Position numbers and translations under genes: made by a program
Notes under the pieces: model-generated
Database searches by the model: none
Told to the model about the DNA's origin: nothing
Seen by the model: the letters and a program-made list of their open reading frames with translations, nothing else
DNA from: Terebella lapidaria
Taxonomy: Eukaryota; Annelida; Polychaeta; Terebellida; Terebellidae
Length of the DNA stretch: 64,000 bases
Reading direction: 5' to 3'
Assembly (NCBI GenBank): GCA_949152475.1
Contig: OX424570.1
Location: forward strand, 15,434,694 to 15,498,693
Shown here: piece by piece, positions 1 through 10,539 of the stretch
Layout of the letters: each line of letters starts with the position of its first letter
How positions within the stretch are numbered: the first letter of the stretch is position 1

Positions 1-294
1 GATCAGTGTTTTGTTTCCAGGTGAGTCAATGAGATATGTTTCTTGTACTTGACCCACTGGCAGGAGGTCACAGATGCCGTTTCCATTTGTTGCCCGGCTG
101 TGAAAATTAACAGCCCGGCAGCTTTCCTCGCGAGCACACCAGCCAGCACATTCTGATTCTTGCAAAAGTTGACTTCCCATCGTCTGACTTGCATTAGAAG
201 TTTGATTTTTCTGCACTGAGAAAAACCCTGACCGCATGACACCCATCGCTATTTGGGAGCCAGAAAGAAAGTAAAGTAGCTGTTGCATAATCAT
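1..294 (-). CDS. Signal peptide + apple/PAN domain first exon (partial, runs off window edge)
   Basis: Minus-strand reading from an ATG at 294 gives an open frame to base 1 with no stop: a hydrophobic start (MIMQQLLYFLSGSQIAMG) followed by an apple/PAN-type domain with the pattern SEC-AGWCAREESCRAVNFH and a later GICDLLP cysteine. Apple/PAN modules bind proteins or carbohydrates in secreted or surface proteins. The exon is a close paralogue of 22883-23177, where the same sequence ends at a phase-1 donor; by analogy this exon continues only a few bases beyond the window. Upstream sequence to about 925 is also homologous to about 23180-23845, so promoter and exon were duplicated together. The remaining exons lie outside the window, so the full domain order is unknown. 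Confidence 0.72.
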   Translation of the reverse strand, partial: MIMQQLLYFLSGSQIAMGVMRSGFFSVQKNQTSNASQTMGSQLLQESECAGWCAREESCRAVNFHSRATNGNGICDLLPVGQVQETYLIDSPGNKTLI

Positions 295-536
295 GTTTTC
301 TTGTTTCGCGTGATTGTCTTGATGGTATACCAAGACTTCTGTGTTTGTGCGACGCTGCGGATTTCATTCAGTCTCCACTGTGATGTGATTGGCGTCCATA
401 TACAGGCAAAACGGAAGTCGCCTGGCGATAGGTGAATAAATTATGCACATGTAGATATGAGCCATGTTCAATCCCTGCGTAACTGTAGGCTTTGACTCTG
501 GCGATGGGTGATGAGAGGCTGTAGGCAAAGACGGTT

Positions 537-674
537 GGCCCAAGTATCATACACTGTGCCTTAATACTACTCGCCCCCGGAACATGCTAAATGGGTGCTA
601 CCTAAACCGTCCGTCACCTTTTTAATTATTATTGAATATAGAAGAAAACACAGAATATGATACGTACTTGGGCC
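537..674. repeat. Short MITE-like repeat with GGCCCAAGTATCATAC ends
   Basis: Begins GGCCCAAGTATCATAC and ends with the near inverse (TATGATACGTACTTGGGCC), 138 bp in all. The same unit occurs at 61594-61718 with both ends, and one-ended near 23437 and near 61854. Ends in inverted orientation and dispersed copies fit a small non-autonomous DNA element. Confidence 0.55.
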
Positions 675-974
675 GCAAGAATAGAACGTAGAGTGTATTT
701 CAGTAGCAAAGACCGTAGTGGTTACAGCAGGTAAATCGTTCCATTTTAGAACATTGCTAATGAAGCTCATGAGCATCACCAATAATGGTCATAGACATAG
801 AGTGTCTTATATGTCTATGGTCATGTAACTATTTCTGTCATAAATATTCTGGTAATATTGTAGCGAATTTAACACAATGCATTCATATTCATTTACATTT
901 GTGTGAAGTTTGATTACTGAGTTGTTTCGAACACAGAAAATAGCCCAAAGGCTGAAAGAAGTTACCAGACAAAA

Positions 975-2165
975 TTTCTTTTACATAGATATTAGCCATT
1001 TTGTCCCGTGACCTTAAAATAAGGTCTCTGGTCAAATTCAACGTCACGAGAATATCCAGAATATATAAATGATAAATAGCATTCTCCATATATGAACAAG
1101 TGATTGCTAAGCAGTAAATTCAATAACAAGTAAAATATTGGCAATTTTGTCCTATAATCTTGAAAATGAGATCAATAGTCAAATTCCAGGTCATCAAAAT
1201 ATTCGGAATATATCATTCCCTATATTTGCACCATTGATTCCTATGCTGGAAACTCGATAATAAGCAACACATTAGCCATTTTGCGTTGTGACATTGAAAA
1301 TTAGTTCATTGGTCAAATTCAAGGTCACGACAATATCCAGCATATATCATTTCCTATATGTGCACAATTAATTCCCGAGCTGTAAAGTCGATAATACGCG
1401 AGATATTAGCCATTTTCTGCTCTGTCCTTAGAATAGGGTCCAATGTCAAGTTAAAAGTCATCAGAATATTCAGCGAACCCTGAATACAAAGCCGATGATG
1501 AGCAAGATATTAACCATTTTCTCATGTGATCTTAAATAAGCGAGATATTTGCCATTTTCTGCTTTGTCCTCAAAAATAGGGTCAAACGTCAAATTCAAAG
1601 TCATCAGAATATTCAGCTCATAACATTTTCTATATGTCCACAATTGGTTCCAATGCTATAAAGTCGATAATAAGTAAGATTTTAGCCATTTTCTCCTGTG
1701 ACCTTGAAAATGAGGTCAAAAGTCGAATTCAAGGTCCTGGCAATATTCAGCATATATCATTTTCCATATGTTCACGATTGATTCCTAAGCTGTAATGTCG
1801 ATAACAAGTGAGATATAAATCATTTTGTACTGTGACTTCGAAATTTAGGTCAAAGGTCAAATTCAAGTTCACGAGAATAATCTGTGTATATCATTTCCTA
1901 TACGTTCATAATTGATTGATAAGCTGCAAAGTCAATAAGAAGCGAGATATTAGCTATTTTGTCCTGTGACCTTGAAAATGAGGTGAAAGGTCAAATTCAA
2001 GGTTTTGACAATATTCAGTATATATCATTTCCTATATGTTCACAATTGACTCCTAAGCTGTAATGTTGATCATATAAAAGATATCATATAAAAGATATCA
2101 TTTTGTACCGTGACCTTGAAAATTAGGTCAAAGGTTCAATTCGAGGTCGCGAGAATATTCAGTAT
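975..2165. repeat. Diverged tandem satellite, ~135-bp period, about 9 units
   Basis: Phrases of the type 'tagccattttgtcctgtgac', 'aggtcaaattcaaggtca', 'atatcatttcctatatg' and 'attgattcctaagctg' recur at about 990, 1140, 1275, 1410, 1550, 1685, 1820, 1950 and 2098, mostly 130-150 bp apart. Units are diverged and one is partly deleted (near 1510). Several units carry directly repeated AGGTCA half-sites; a perfect AGGTCA-A-AGGTCA lies at 1847-1859. Confidence 0.8.
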
Positions 2166-2379
2166 ATATCATCTCCTATATGCCCACAATTGATTCATAA
2201 TCTTCAATCTCAATATTAAGTGGGATATTTGGAAAATGTGTCTCATTATAAAACATAGGAGAATTTAACATGGGAAAGTCCCAAAATGGCCCACTCCTAG
2301 CTATTAAAAGGCAACGAAACTTATACACGTCACAGGAGTACATGTGAGGAGTGTTATGCATCAATTAGAAAAAAGTTGC

Positions 2380-2640
2380 TGAACAGATTTTGATAAAACG
2401 ACCGTCAAAATCCAAAATTGGCCGCTTTTCGTCAAAAATGGCCGCCAATTCGGAAAAAAATGCGAAAATAAAAAAACTAAAAAATACCTCCCTCTTGAAA
2501 TATTTTTAGCAATTTTTGTGCAAAATTTCAGAAAGATTCGACGGTAAACCTCAAAAATAATATTGTTTACGGAAGGACGACGGACGGACGGATGACGGAC
2601 GCAATGCCATGGCAATAGGTTATCGGACCACATTTCCGGT
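2380..2640. repeat. Dispersed repeat with GGACGACGGACGG tract (copy 1)
   Basis: Contains 'aaaatggccgccaa', a stretch of GACGGAC reiterations and 'caataggttatcgg'. The same ordered set of phrases occurs at 16250-16690, 19680-20070 (inverted) and 24195-24275. It is a common repeat family of this genome; no coding capacity was recognised. Confidence 0.6.
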
Positions 2641-2644
2641 AACT

Positions 2645-3990
2645 TAAGAACAACTTAATAAGAATAACTTAAGAATAACTTAAGTTATGCTTTGGTATTT
2701 TTTTCAGAGAAAAAAAATCTGGTAAAAAAAGAAGTTATGGTCTCGATAGACGACAAATCATCATAGCTTGTTGATCCATATGGATCGGAAAGCAATAAAA
2801 ACACTCTGAGATAACTTCATGTTGAGTTTCCTTCCAGCTGCATGTCAATATTCATGTTTATTTGCTAAATGGAGTGTTGGTTTCATCGATAGATTTAATA
2901 TTACTATGTTGGTTCTTCGTTTCAATATATTGTAGACCCTCCTGTACCCAGTTTGCAAAACAGGGTGAATTGGTACAGTGACATGCAAACGGTAGAAGAA
3001 GCTGAACCTTGGGAGTACAACGTCTCAGATTACATTATTGGAGTTAGATCAATATCATGTTTCATTCACAAGTCTGAAGTATTCGAAGCGATCAAAAACA
3101 AGTGCTTTATCTAATTTCATTGTCAGCAAAATGAAAGATTTTGAAGAATTACATAAACTTCCCATATGTGGCCATGAGATGATGAAACATGTGTTCTGGA
3201 AAGAGTGAGACTTTGCTGTCCGGTTGTGGCTATTGTCCAAAAATCTACTATGCAAACAAATATATGTAACTAGACGCTTCCGTTTGCCTACGACCGCATG
3301 GGTGTATCCCCCGTAGCCCAATCATCCCTGCTGCCCAAAAATATATTACTGATAAATGTGAAAAAAACTAGAGCAAGTGATAAAAGAGATTACCACAAAA
3401 ATGTAAATCTTAAGCCACAACTGTTTTTATTCCCACCAAAATTGCTGCATTGATCTTTCAAGGTTATTGAAGGTCGAATTCAAGATTACCACTGAAATCA
3501 CTGCACATGAATTTCCATTTTGACATATTCGATAAAATGACAAAATTAGAGCTGGATCAAACTTTTCACCTAAAGTTATATTTAAACTCAGAACCGGTAT
3601 TTAACAAACTTGTTCAAAGTTGAAAGTCGAAGAAAAAATTGACCAAAGCTGCATTTGAAGATGAAGAGACCAAATGTTAGCTGTAGGTATTTTCTGATGT
3701 TGGAACTGAACAGGAGATAATACAAATAATTTACTGCGGGCATACTGTACACCTAGTGATTGTTTCATTATTAGGCCAAGAAAGAAAAAAATATGGTTCT
3801 GGTGATTGGGGTCCCCAAAATAGTGATGCGACGACGCGATTTTTTTTTCAGTTTCTTTTTTTGTGCTAAAATTGGAATTTTCATTGGGGAAATATTATTT
3901 TCATATCCTTTTCAACATTTCAACGTAATGTCGAAACTCACAGTCACAGTCATAGTGATTTTACTTGAAAAAATACGAACTCCAAGGAAA
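2645..3990. other. AT-rich intergenic stretch
   Basis: No gene recognised. The only notable part is 3650-3765, which is homologous to 37790-37912 (shared phrase 'aataatttactgcgggcata'). The short open frames here show no domain pattern. Confidence 0.4.
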
Positions 3991-4019
3991 ACATCGAAAA
4001 ATAGCGTTTTTCAAATTTT

Positions 4020-5182
4020 GCTCAAGCAATGAAAACACAATAAATTGGACCTAAATCCGAAAGTCAATAACTGGTGTGACCCCCACATGCTTGAATACAT
4101 CCTTGACAACAACTGCGCATGCTCAAAATGAGATGGCTGATGAATTGGGGCATTATCGTCCATGAAAATGAAATTGAAACCAATTATCCCAACATATGGT
4201 TGAACTACATGCAGAATGATATCATCTCTGTGAATTATGGCTGTCACTACTCTTCTGTGAAACACCACAAGGTCCGTGCGGCTATCAACGCTTATTCCTG
4301 CGCAGAGACCATTATGGATTCTCCACCAAATCAGTCATGTTCCACAATTTGAAACAGCTTGGAATTTTCTTTACCTGATCTCCATACCCTTAAACGTCTG
4401 TCATTGGTGGACACACAAATTCTGGACTCATCTGAGAACGTACATTGACCCAATTGACGATGCTCCAAATGACATGATCCTGGACGATCTGAGGACAGGC
4501 CGTGTGGGGCCTATGGGGAAGCCGGGGGTACAAAAGTTTGTGGTCAGGCATCCAAGCCATCAGAATGAAGATATTCATGCAAAGTTTGGTTACTTACACG
4601 AACGCTGTTGGCAGTGTGAAGAGAATTTAAAGGAGATATAGCAGTTTCAAGACAATGACGATTAGGGGTTAGCACCAAATACTGATCCTATTGTGGTGCG
4701 AGTACCATTGGATCACCCTGTGCGTGGCCTGACATCTTAATACTCACATTTCTGGTATCTAACTCACATTCTGGATTCAACATTTTGGTTAACTCCAAGT
4801 TTGTTAGCCACCTCTCCTGACTCCTGCCATCCTGCAGTATCCAGACGGCCCTTGTCGCGTCAGTGGGTAGAAGATGGTGTCTGACGCTAAAACTAACCAA
4901 ATCAAGATGACAAAAACAGAAAATAATCCCTAATGAGGCCTTCGGTTGAAACATGTTGTGCCAACTTCAATTCATGTACACACAAAAAAATGGACAAGAT
5001 TTGGACAGGTGAAAAAACTCAACAAATTGTTGCTCAAAAGGGCTCAGTTTGACTCACTGAAAACTGAGCAGTAAACATATTGAAAATGGAATATGTTCCA
5101 TTTAAAATTTTAGGTTTTATAGACAAATTCTTCACTCTGGCCAATTTTATCGAAATATCCCTAACTTTTTTTGAGTAGTGTA
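4020..5182 (-). pseudogene. Decayed Tc1/mariner-like transposase
   Basis: Minus-strand frames spell a Tc1-type transposase in order: an N-terminal-like segment (about 4950-4790, with ERWLTNLELTKMLNPE), a middle segment (about 4450-4390, FVCPPMTDV), 'GISVDSRTDLVVFHRRVV' (about 4305-4250) and 'NFIFMDDNAPIHQPSHFEH' (about 4180-4120), which matches the second catalytic-Asp block (F-I-x-M-D-D-N-A-x-x-H) of Tc1 proteins. Frames are interrupted several times and the C-terminal catalytic block was not found. The right end has a Tc1-like terminus, TACACTACTCAAAAAAAGTT read on the minus strand, ending at 5182. No matching left terminus was found, so that end seems lost. It is a dead copy. Confidence 0.7.
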
Positions 5183-5194
5183 TATCCTAGACTA

Positions 5195-5720
5195 TTCAGG
5201 CATCCACCAATTTTCATTGTATGCAGGTACAATCGGAATAGGAGGACACGGTTGCATGTTCATTAACATATTATATATCTCCTGAATAATTTCTCATAAG
5301 CTTGCCAATACTTTCGCTTGAATCCTTGCTGAATCCAAACAATCACTGATAATGTCCGCACTAGCCACTATTGGGTAATTGTTGTACTAGTTATGATATC
5401 AAGTGATTGACTTTAATACTGCGTTCACATTTATAATACTGCCTCGTTTTAATCACCGTCGACATTGGTGACAGAATGCTACTACCAAGTTGACTGATGT
5501 TTGCGATGTAATTTGCAGAATAATGTTTCCGCCCGCTATTGTTTACATTTGTTTATGTCATGCTGGTTTCCATAGCGCCAGACGACAAGGTCAAGGTCAC
5601 CGGTCAGCACTCACAGCGCTTCAAGCGAATGGCAACTAAACTAACGAAAAATCAAATCGCAGAGCCACGTGGTGGGATAAATATTGATGGACACTGCCGC
5701 GTTTAGACCACCGTTGACAT
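5195..5720. repeat. Dispersed repeat, partner of 11090-11335
   Basis: The phrases 'cattgtatgcaggtacaatc', 'catattatatatctcctgaa', 'cactgataatgtc' and 'tgcctcgttt' recur in the same order at 11090-11335 with moderate divergence. No open frame or terminal repeats were recognised. Confidence 0.55.
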
Positions 5721-5819
5721 TGGTGACAAAATTGCTACTATCTGGTTGGGCGAAGTTTGCAATGTAATTTGCAGCATCTGGCTGGCATTATGGTGAGAAG
5801 AACATTATTTCATCATCTT

Positions 5820-5865
5820 ATGATAATAATAATAATGATAATAATAATAATAATAACAATAATTG
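5820..5865. repeat. (ATA)n microsatellite
   Basis: Imperfect AAT/ATA triplet run. Confidence 0.85.
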
Positions 5866-5884
5866 TGGGGGTATGTACGACAGA

Positions 5885-6235
5885 TTATCTTGAACTACCC
5901 CATGGTCTCCAAGTAAGGGCCGCACATACCCCACCCATGAGGGTACATGAAGGTCGGGCATGCCCCACACGAAAGTCATATATACCCTTGGCAAGGCAGG
6001 ATATACCCCATCGGAGGGTCAGACATACCCTTCTCAAGACAGACATACCCCCATTGAAGGCATGACATGCCCATTTCAGGGCCCGACATACCCCTTCGAA
6101 AGTTAGAGATACCCCATACAAGGAGATACATACCCCCTTTGAAAGCCTGACATACCCATCGGAGGGTGCTACATACCCCTACTGAGGGTACTACTTACCC
6201 ATCAAAAGGGACTGATATACTTATTTGGGAAGATC
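5885..6235. repeat. Minisatellite, ~30-bp unit around GACATACCCC
   Basis: About ten diverged units centred on 'gacataccccttc' followed by 'gaaggg/gagggt'. The two strands of each unit are partly complementary (TACCCC versus GGGTAT). Confidence 0.75.
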
Positions 6236-6399
6236 AAAGCAAACCAACTGAGCTCGAATCGCAGGCTACGATTAACATACAAACCAACTCTAACCACATT
6301 ACTAGTTGTATGTACTGGTTAGGCCTACTGGAAAGAGACTAATTTGAATGAATGATGCAGAATGAAGGGACATTTCGACTTACCACTTACGACCTACTG

Positions 6400-6900
6400 A
6401 ATAGACGTTATATGGCCTAACGATTTACCACTTACTGTTAACTTACCACCTACTACTCACCACTTACGACTTACTATGTACTACTTACCACTTACGACTT
6501 ACTATGTACTACTTACGACTTACTACGTACTACTTGCCACTTACGACTTACTACGTACTACTTACCACTTACACTACCTGGCAAAAGTATTATGACGCTA
6601 GTGAAACCACATGTTTTAAGTCTCAATGAAAGTGGCATGCTGTGCTTAGGAATGTCACATCTGGGTACAAGAAAGCAAGGACCAGATGAAGGATGATTAA
6701 CCTTTGGCTATAAAGTGCTGAAACTATTTGCATATATGACATACTCACGTAATTACTGATTCGCACATTACCAAAGTGTCCTACTTTTGACAGGTAGTGT
6801 ACTAGTATACTCTACTACTAGCCTAGTCATAAGTGGAAAGTAGTAAGTGGTAAGTTACTGTAGTAAATGGTAAGTAGTAATGAGTAAGTGGTAAGTTACA
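6400..6900. repeat. ACTTACCACTTACGACTTACT minisatellite, split by a MITE
   Basis: From 6400 to 6570 the phrase 'cttaccacttacgactta' recurs every 20-28 bp. After the inserted element at 6570-6801 the repeat continues as its complement ('aagtggtaagtagtaa') to about 6900. Confidence 0.7.
6570..6801. mobile_element. Tc1/mariner-type MITE with TACACTACCTG ends
   Basis: The left end TACACTACCTGGCAAAAGTA and the right end, read on the other strand TACACTACCTGTCAAAAGTA, differ at one base in 20. The element is 232 bp, begins and ends in TA as expected of the TA-target Tc1/mariner group, and sits inside a minisatellite. It has no coding frame, so it would depend on a transposase elsewhere. Confidence 0.72.
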
Positions 6901-7082
6901 GCAAAGTAGCAAGTTGAAGGCAAAACACAACTAACCTTCGAAAAACTATATTTACTGATATGTAATAATTAATCACAACGTAGCCCTTGGGATAAACAAT
7001 GGTTGACCAGGTGATAATGGTTGACCAGGTGATAATCATTTTTTGCGATTTTAAAGCGATTTTCACTTAAATTTCATTAAAT

Positions 7083-7620
7083 TCACCATGCCTTCTGTGA
7101 TGTTGTTCTCCTCGATGACAAAAACACACAATTGATGAGTGTCATAACTACGTCAATCGCCATGAATATATATACCGTCCTGCTGCTTCTACCAGGGGTG
7201 GTCCATATTACACACCGGTCCATATTACACGTCTCTCGTCTGGACCACCATGTAGTGATAATGGACCACGTCTCGTGTAATTTGGTTTCTAACGATTTGA
7301 AGGCATAATCACAACTAACCTTCGAAATACTATATTTAATGACATATAATAAGGAATCACAACGTAGCCCTTGGGATAAACAACAGTTGACCAGATGATA
7401 ATACTTACGATTAAAAAATAACATCATTTTTAGCGATTTTCACTCAAATTTCATTAAATACACCATGCCTTCTGTGATGTTGTTCTCCTCGATGACAAAA
7501 AGACACAATTGATGAGTGTCATAATTACGTCAATCACCATGGATATATATGCAGTCCTGCTGCTTCTACCTGGGGTGGTCCATATTACACACCGGTCCAT
7601 ATTACACGTCTCTCCCCTAC
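7083..7620. repeat. Direct duplication, ~365-bp offset
   Basis: The segment from 'caccatgccttctgtgatg' at 7085 to 'cacgtctctc' near 7230 is repeated from 7462 to about 7612 with few differences; the spacer sequence (near 6960-7080 and 7330-7460) is also repeated. Open frames crossing it on either strand are by-products of the repeat. Confidence 0.7.
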
Positions 7621-7704
7621 TTGGAGATAATATGCTTCTTTCCATTGATGCCCTGACACAGCAGGCACACTTGGGACTTACATATCCCATCATCCCTAGG
7701 AACA

Positions 7705-7800
7705 TTAAAGCTGCCGTAGCCGTATATAAGGGGAGGCGTCCCCCCAGCCCATGCTCTGCAGTGGGCGGGGGGAGGGCCCCCATTATATACGGCTCCGTCA
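7705..7800. repeat. Imperfect palindrome with GCCGTATATAA arms
   Basis: 'gccgtatataagggg' at about 7711 is mirrored by 'ccccattatatacggc' ending about 7795, with G/C-rich arms between them. It could fold into a hairpin; it may be a small foldback element. Confidence 0.5.
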
Positions 7801-7869
7801 GCTTTGAATCTGGTTGCCTAGGCATATAGTCTAATGTATGTATATATTCATTAACGCGCCTGAAAAGTT

Positions 7870-8032
7870 GATCTTACCACCTCCAGGTCATATAATCCAC
7901 TAGCATATTTTAATCTATTTTACTCACTTTTGTGTTATTTAATAATGTTTTGTACACTTTTGTGTTGTTTAACTTGTGGTTTTATTATTAAGCGCATCGA
8001 GAATTTTAATTTGTATGCGCTATATAAAAATA

Positions 8033-8084
<52 letters not shown>

Positions 8085-8085
8085 G
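7870..8085 (+). mobile_element. LINE/SINE 3' tail ending in (ATT)n
   Basis: 'taagcgcatcgag...gcgctatataaa' followed by AATAAAG and a TTATTATTATT run. This is the usual 3' end of CR1/L2-type LINEs and their SINE partners: a short stem, then a triplet tail. No coding part precedes it. Confidence 0.5.
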
Positions 8086-8329
8086 CCAATACACCTCCTT
8101 AGGCTGGCTTAGATACCCCGTCATCCCAACTTAGGCCTACTAGTCCACTATTTTTCATAATATTAGATGCACCAAGAGTCTAGGATCATTAAATCTGCTT
8201 GTCTAGGCATGTATTAACGTATGTCTATATCCATTTACGTGCTTGAAGTGCCGATCTTCCCACCTTTCAGGTCATACATACCAATGCCAATCCTTATGCC
8301 GGCTTACATATTGGTCACCTCCTTACGCA

Positions 8330-8935
8330 TCCTTATACGCATGGGTCACCTCCTGTCCTTAGGCCTCCTGAAGCATGGGTCAACTATCCACCTTAAGCCT
8401 CCTTAGGCATGGGTCACGTTCCCACCTTAGGCCTGCTTAGGCATGGGTCACGTCCCACCCTAGGCCTCCTTAGGCATGGGTCACCTCCCCATCTTAGGCA
8501 TGGGTCACCTCCCCACCTTAGGCCTCCTTAAGCATTGGTCACCCCCACCTTAGGCCTCCTTAGGCATGTGTCACCTCCCCTCCTTAGGCCTCCTTAGGCA
8601 TGGGTCACCTCCCCACCTTAGGCCTCCTTAGACATGGGTCACCTCCACGCCTTAGGCCTCCTTAGGCATGGGTCACCTCCCCTTCTTAGGCCTCCTTAGG
8701 CATGGGTCACCTCCCCACCTTAGGCCTCCTTAGGCATGGGTCACCTCCCCACCTTAGGCCTCCTTAGGCATGGGTCACCTCCCCTCCTTAGGCCTCCTTA
8801 GGCATGGGTCACCTCCCCACCTTAGGCCTCCTTAGACATGGGTCACCTCCACGCCTTAGGCCTCCTTAGGCATGGGTCACCTCCCCACCTTAGGCCTCCT
8901 TAGGCATGGGTCAACTCCAATACTTAGGCGTCCTG
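8330..8935. repeat. Minisatellite, ~35-bp unit GGCATGGGTCACCTCCCC
   Basis: About 16 units of 'accttaggcctccttaggc' plus 'atgggtcacctcccc' in direct array, many identical between 8560 and 8930. Flanking diverged forms reach 8100 and 9190. An internal higher-order duplication is visible: 8560-8690 recurs at 8745-8875. Confidence 0.85.
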
Positions 8936-9757
8936 GCATGGGTCAACTACCCTCCTTAGCAGCTATACACTTCCTTGGACTGGCTTACATACCCCTGCCG
9001 AGGGGGCATGATATTAAATGCAAGGGTCTAGGGTCATTAAATCTGCTTGTCTTGGCATGTGTTGTATGTATATATTAATTTACGTGCACGAAATGTCGAT
9101 CTTCCCACCTTGTTCCATGTCATACATGCCAATATCCCTCCTCAGGCGGACTTACATACCCCTTCCGAGGCTGGTTTACATACCCCGCCTGCGGCTGGAA
9201 TCCTGTACCCATTTTCCAAACATGCAGATTTTAATGATGTTAATGCACCCAAGTGCCTATGATCATCATTACCGCTTCTCTAGGTATGGAACATATGTAT
9301 ATACTCACTCATGTGCATGAAAAGTGAGTCGGTCAAGGATAAATAGATGTCTTTGTTCTGAACAACATTTGCGTGTCAACGGAAGCTTTCGAGTGTGATT
9401 CAAATACTACCCCCGGAACCGCATGTTCTCAAATTCGGAAATTTCACCTTTTTTCTTACTGTAGATAATGAGAAATGCTGTTAATGAAAATTATTGACAC
9501 CCAAATAATGCTTCTATGCTGAAATATATTTGAAACCCGCACATCACAAAGGTATTTCATCACAATGCATGACATGCCCCGTTTCATGCCCCTTTTTGAG
9601 AGTTATCTCAGAAACTCCAAAAATGAAAACAAGTTTGAACCAGTAGCCATCTAAAACTATGCAAGAACAAAAATATATGTCATATTTGTTGACAAATTTT
9701 ACAATCTGAGGGAGTTATAACAATTTTTAGGAGAGGTCGCCTTTCATGGGTACGATC

Positions 9758-9762
9758 CTTAT

Positions 9763-9804
<42 letters not shown>

Positions 9805-10537
9805 TTATTCTTGTAAAGCGCAATACAGCAAAAACTCTCATTGCGCTGGACATGGTAATATTAATACAATGTGGTAAAACAGTACATAATGAAAACAATG
9901 TAAAACAAACAATATACAGATTAGAACCAGACTAGAAAGAAACATTTTAAACACCAAAGGCACATTTGAACAAAAATGTCTTAAGACCAGATTTAAAACG
10001 CTCAATATCATCACAGTTACGTAGTTCTAGTGGAAGCTTGTTCCAGAGTTGTGGATCTGCATAGCAGAAAGAACGTTGACCATATGACATTCGTACTCTG
10101 GGAACTTGTGACTTGGCCTGGGAGGAGGATCGAAGGACTCTGCTGGAGCTGCATGGCGTCAAGAGGAAAACCAGGTAATCTGGGGCAATGCCACGTTGAC
10201 ACTTGAATGCCAGTAACAGTACCTTGTACTGGATGCGGTACTGGACGGGGAGCCAATGGAGTTGTTGCAAGACGGGCGTGATATTGTCGTATTTGCGAGT
10301 TCTTGCAACAATCCGGCCTGCAATGTTTTGTAACCTCTGAAGATGTTGAAGTCTTATCGAAGGGAGTCCCACTAGTAGACCATTGCAATAGTCCACCCTG
10401 GATGTGATGAAGGCATGGACTAACCTCTCAGTGGATTTGATATCCAGGTATTTTCGCAAACGTCCAATGTATCGCAACATGGAAGACGCAGTGCGTACAA
10501 TTCGTTTGATGTGGACGTCCATGTCCATTATGATCAT
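9758..10537 (-). mobile_element. 5'-truncated CR1/L2-type LINE, RT C-terminal region and 3' tail
   Basis: An open minus-strand frame from 10537 to 9947 (196 aa) carries the typical C-terminal end of CR1/L2 ORF2: 'STERLVHAFITSRVDYCN', 'LQRLQNIAGRIVARTRKYD', 'ITPVLQQLHWLPVQYRIQYK', 'LRSSSQAKSQVPRVRMSYGQ', 'LWNKLPLELRNC'. These blocks lie just after the catalytic fingers/palm of the reverse transcriptase. Downstream are a 3' UTR and an ATT triplet tail at 9760-9805. The 5' end is missing from about 10540, the usual outcome of incomplete target-primed reverse transcription. The last 196 codons are free of stops, so insertion is fairly recent, but the copy cannot encode a full protein. Confidence 0.85.
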
Positions 10538-10539
10538 TT

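Noticed and set aside
6400-8935. CRISPR-like arrays (regular 20-35-bp repeats)
   Set aside because: Repeats are contiguous minisatellites without unique spacers, in animal nuclear DNA.
9018-9320. Overlapping plus-strand open frames
   Set aside because: They are translations of the degenerate end of the 35-bp minisatellite and differ in every frame without a conserved motif.
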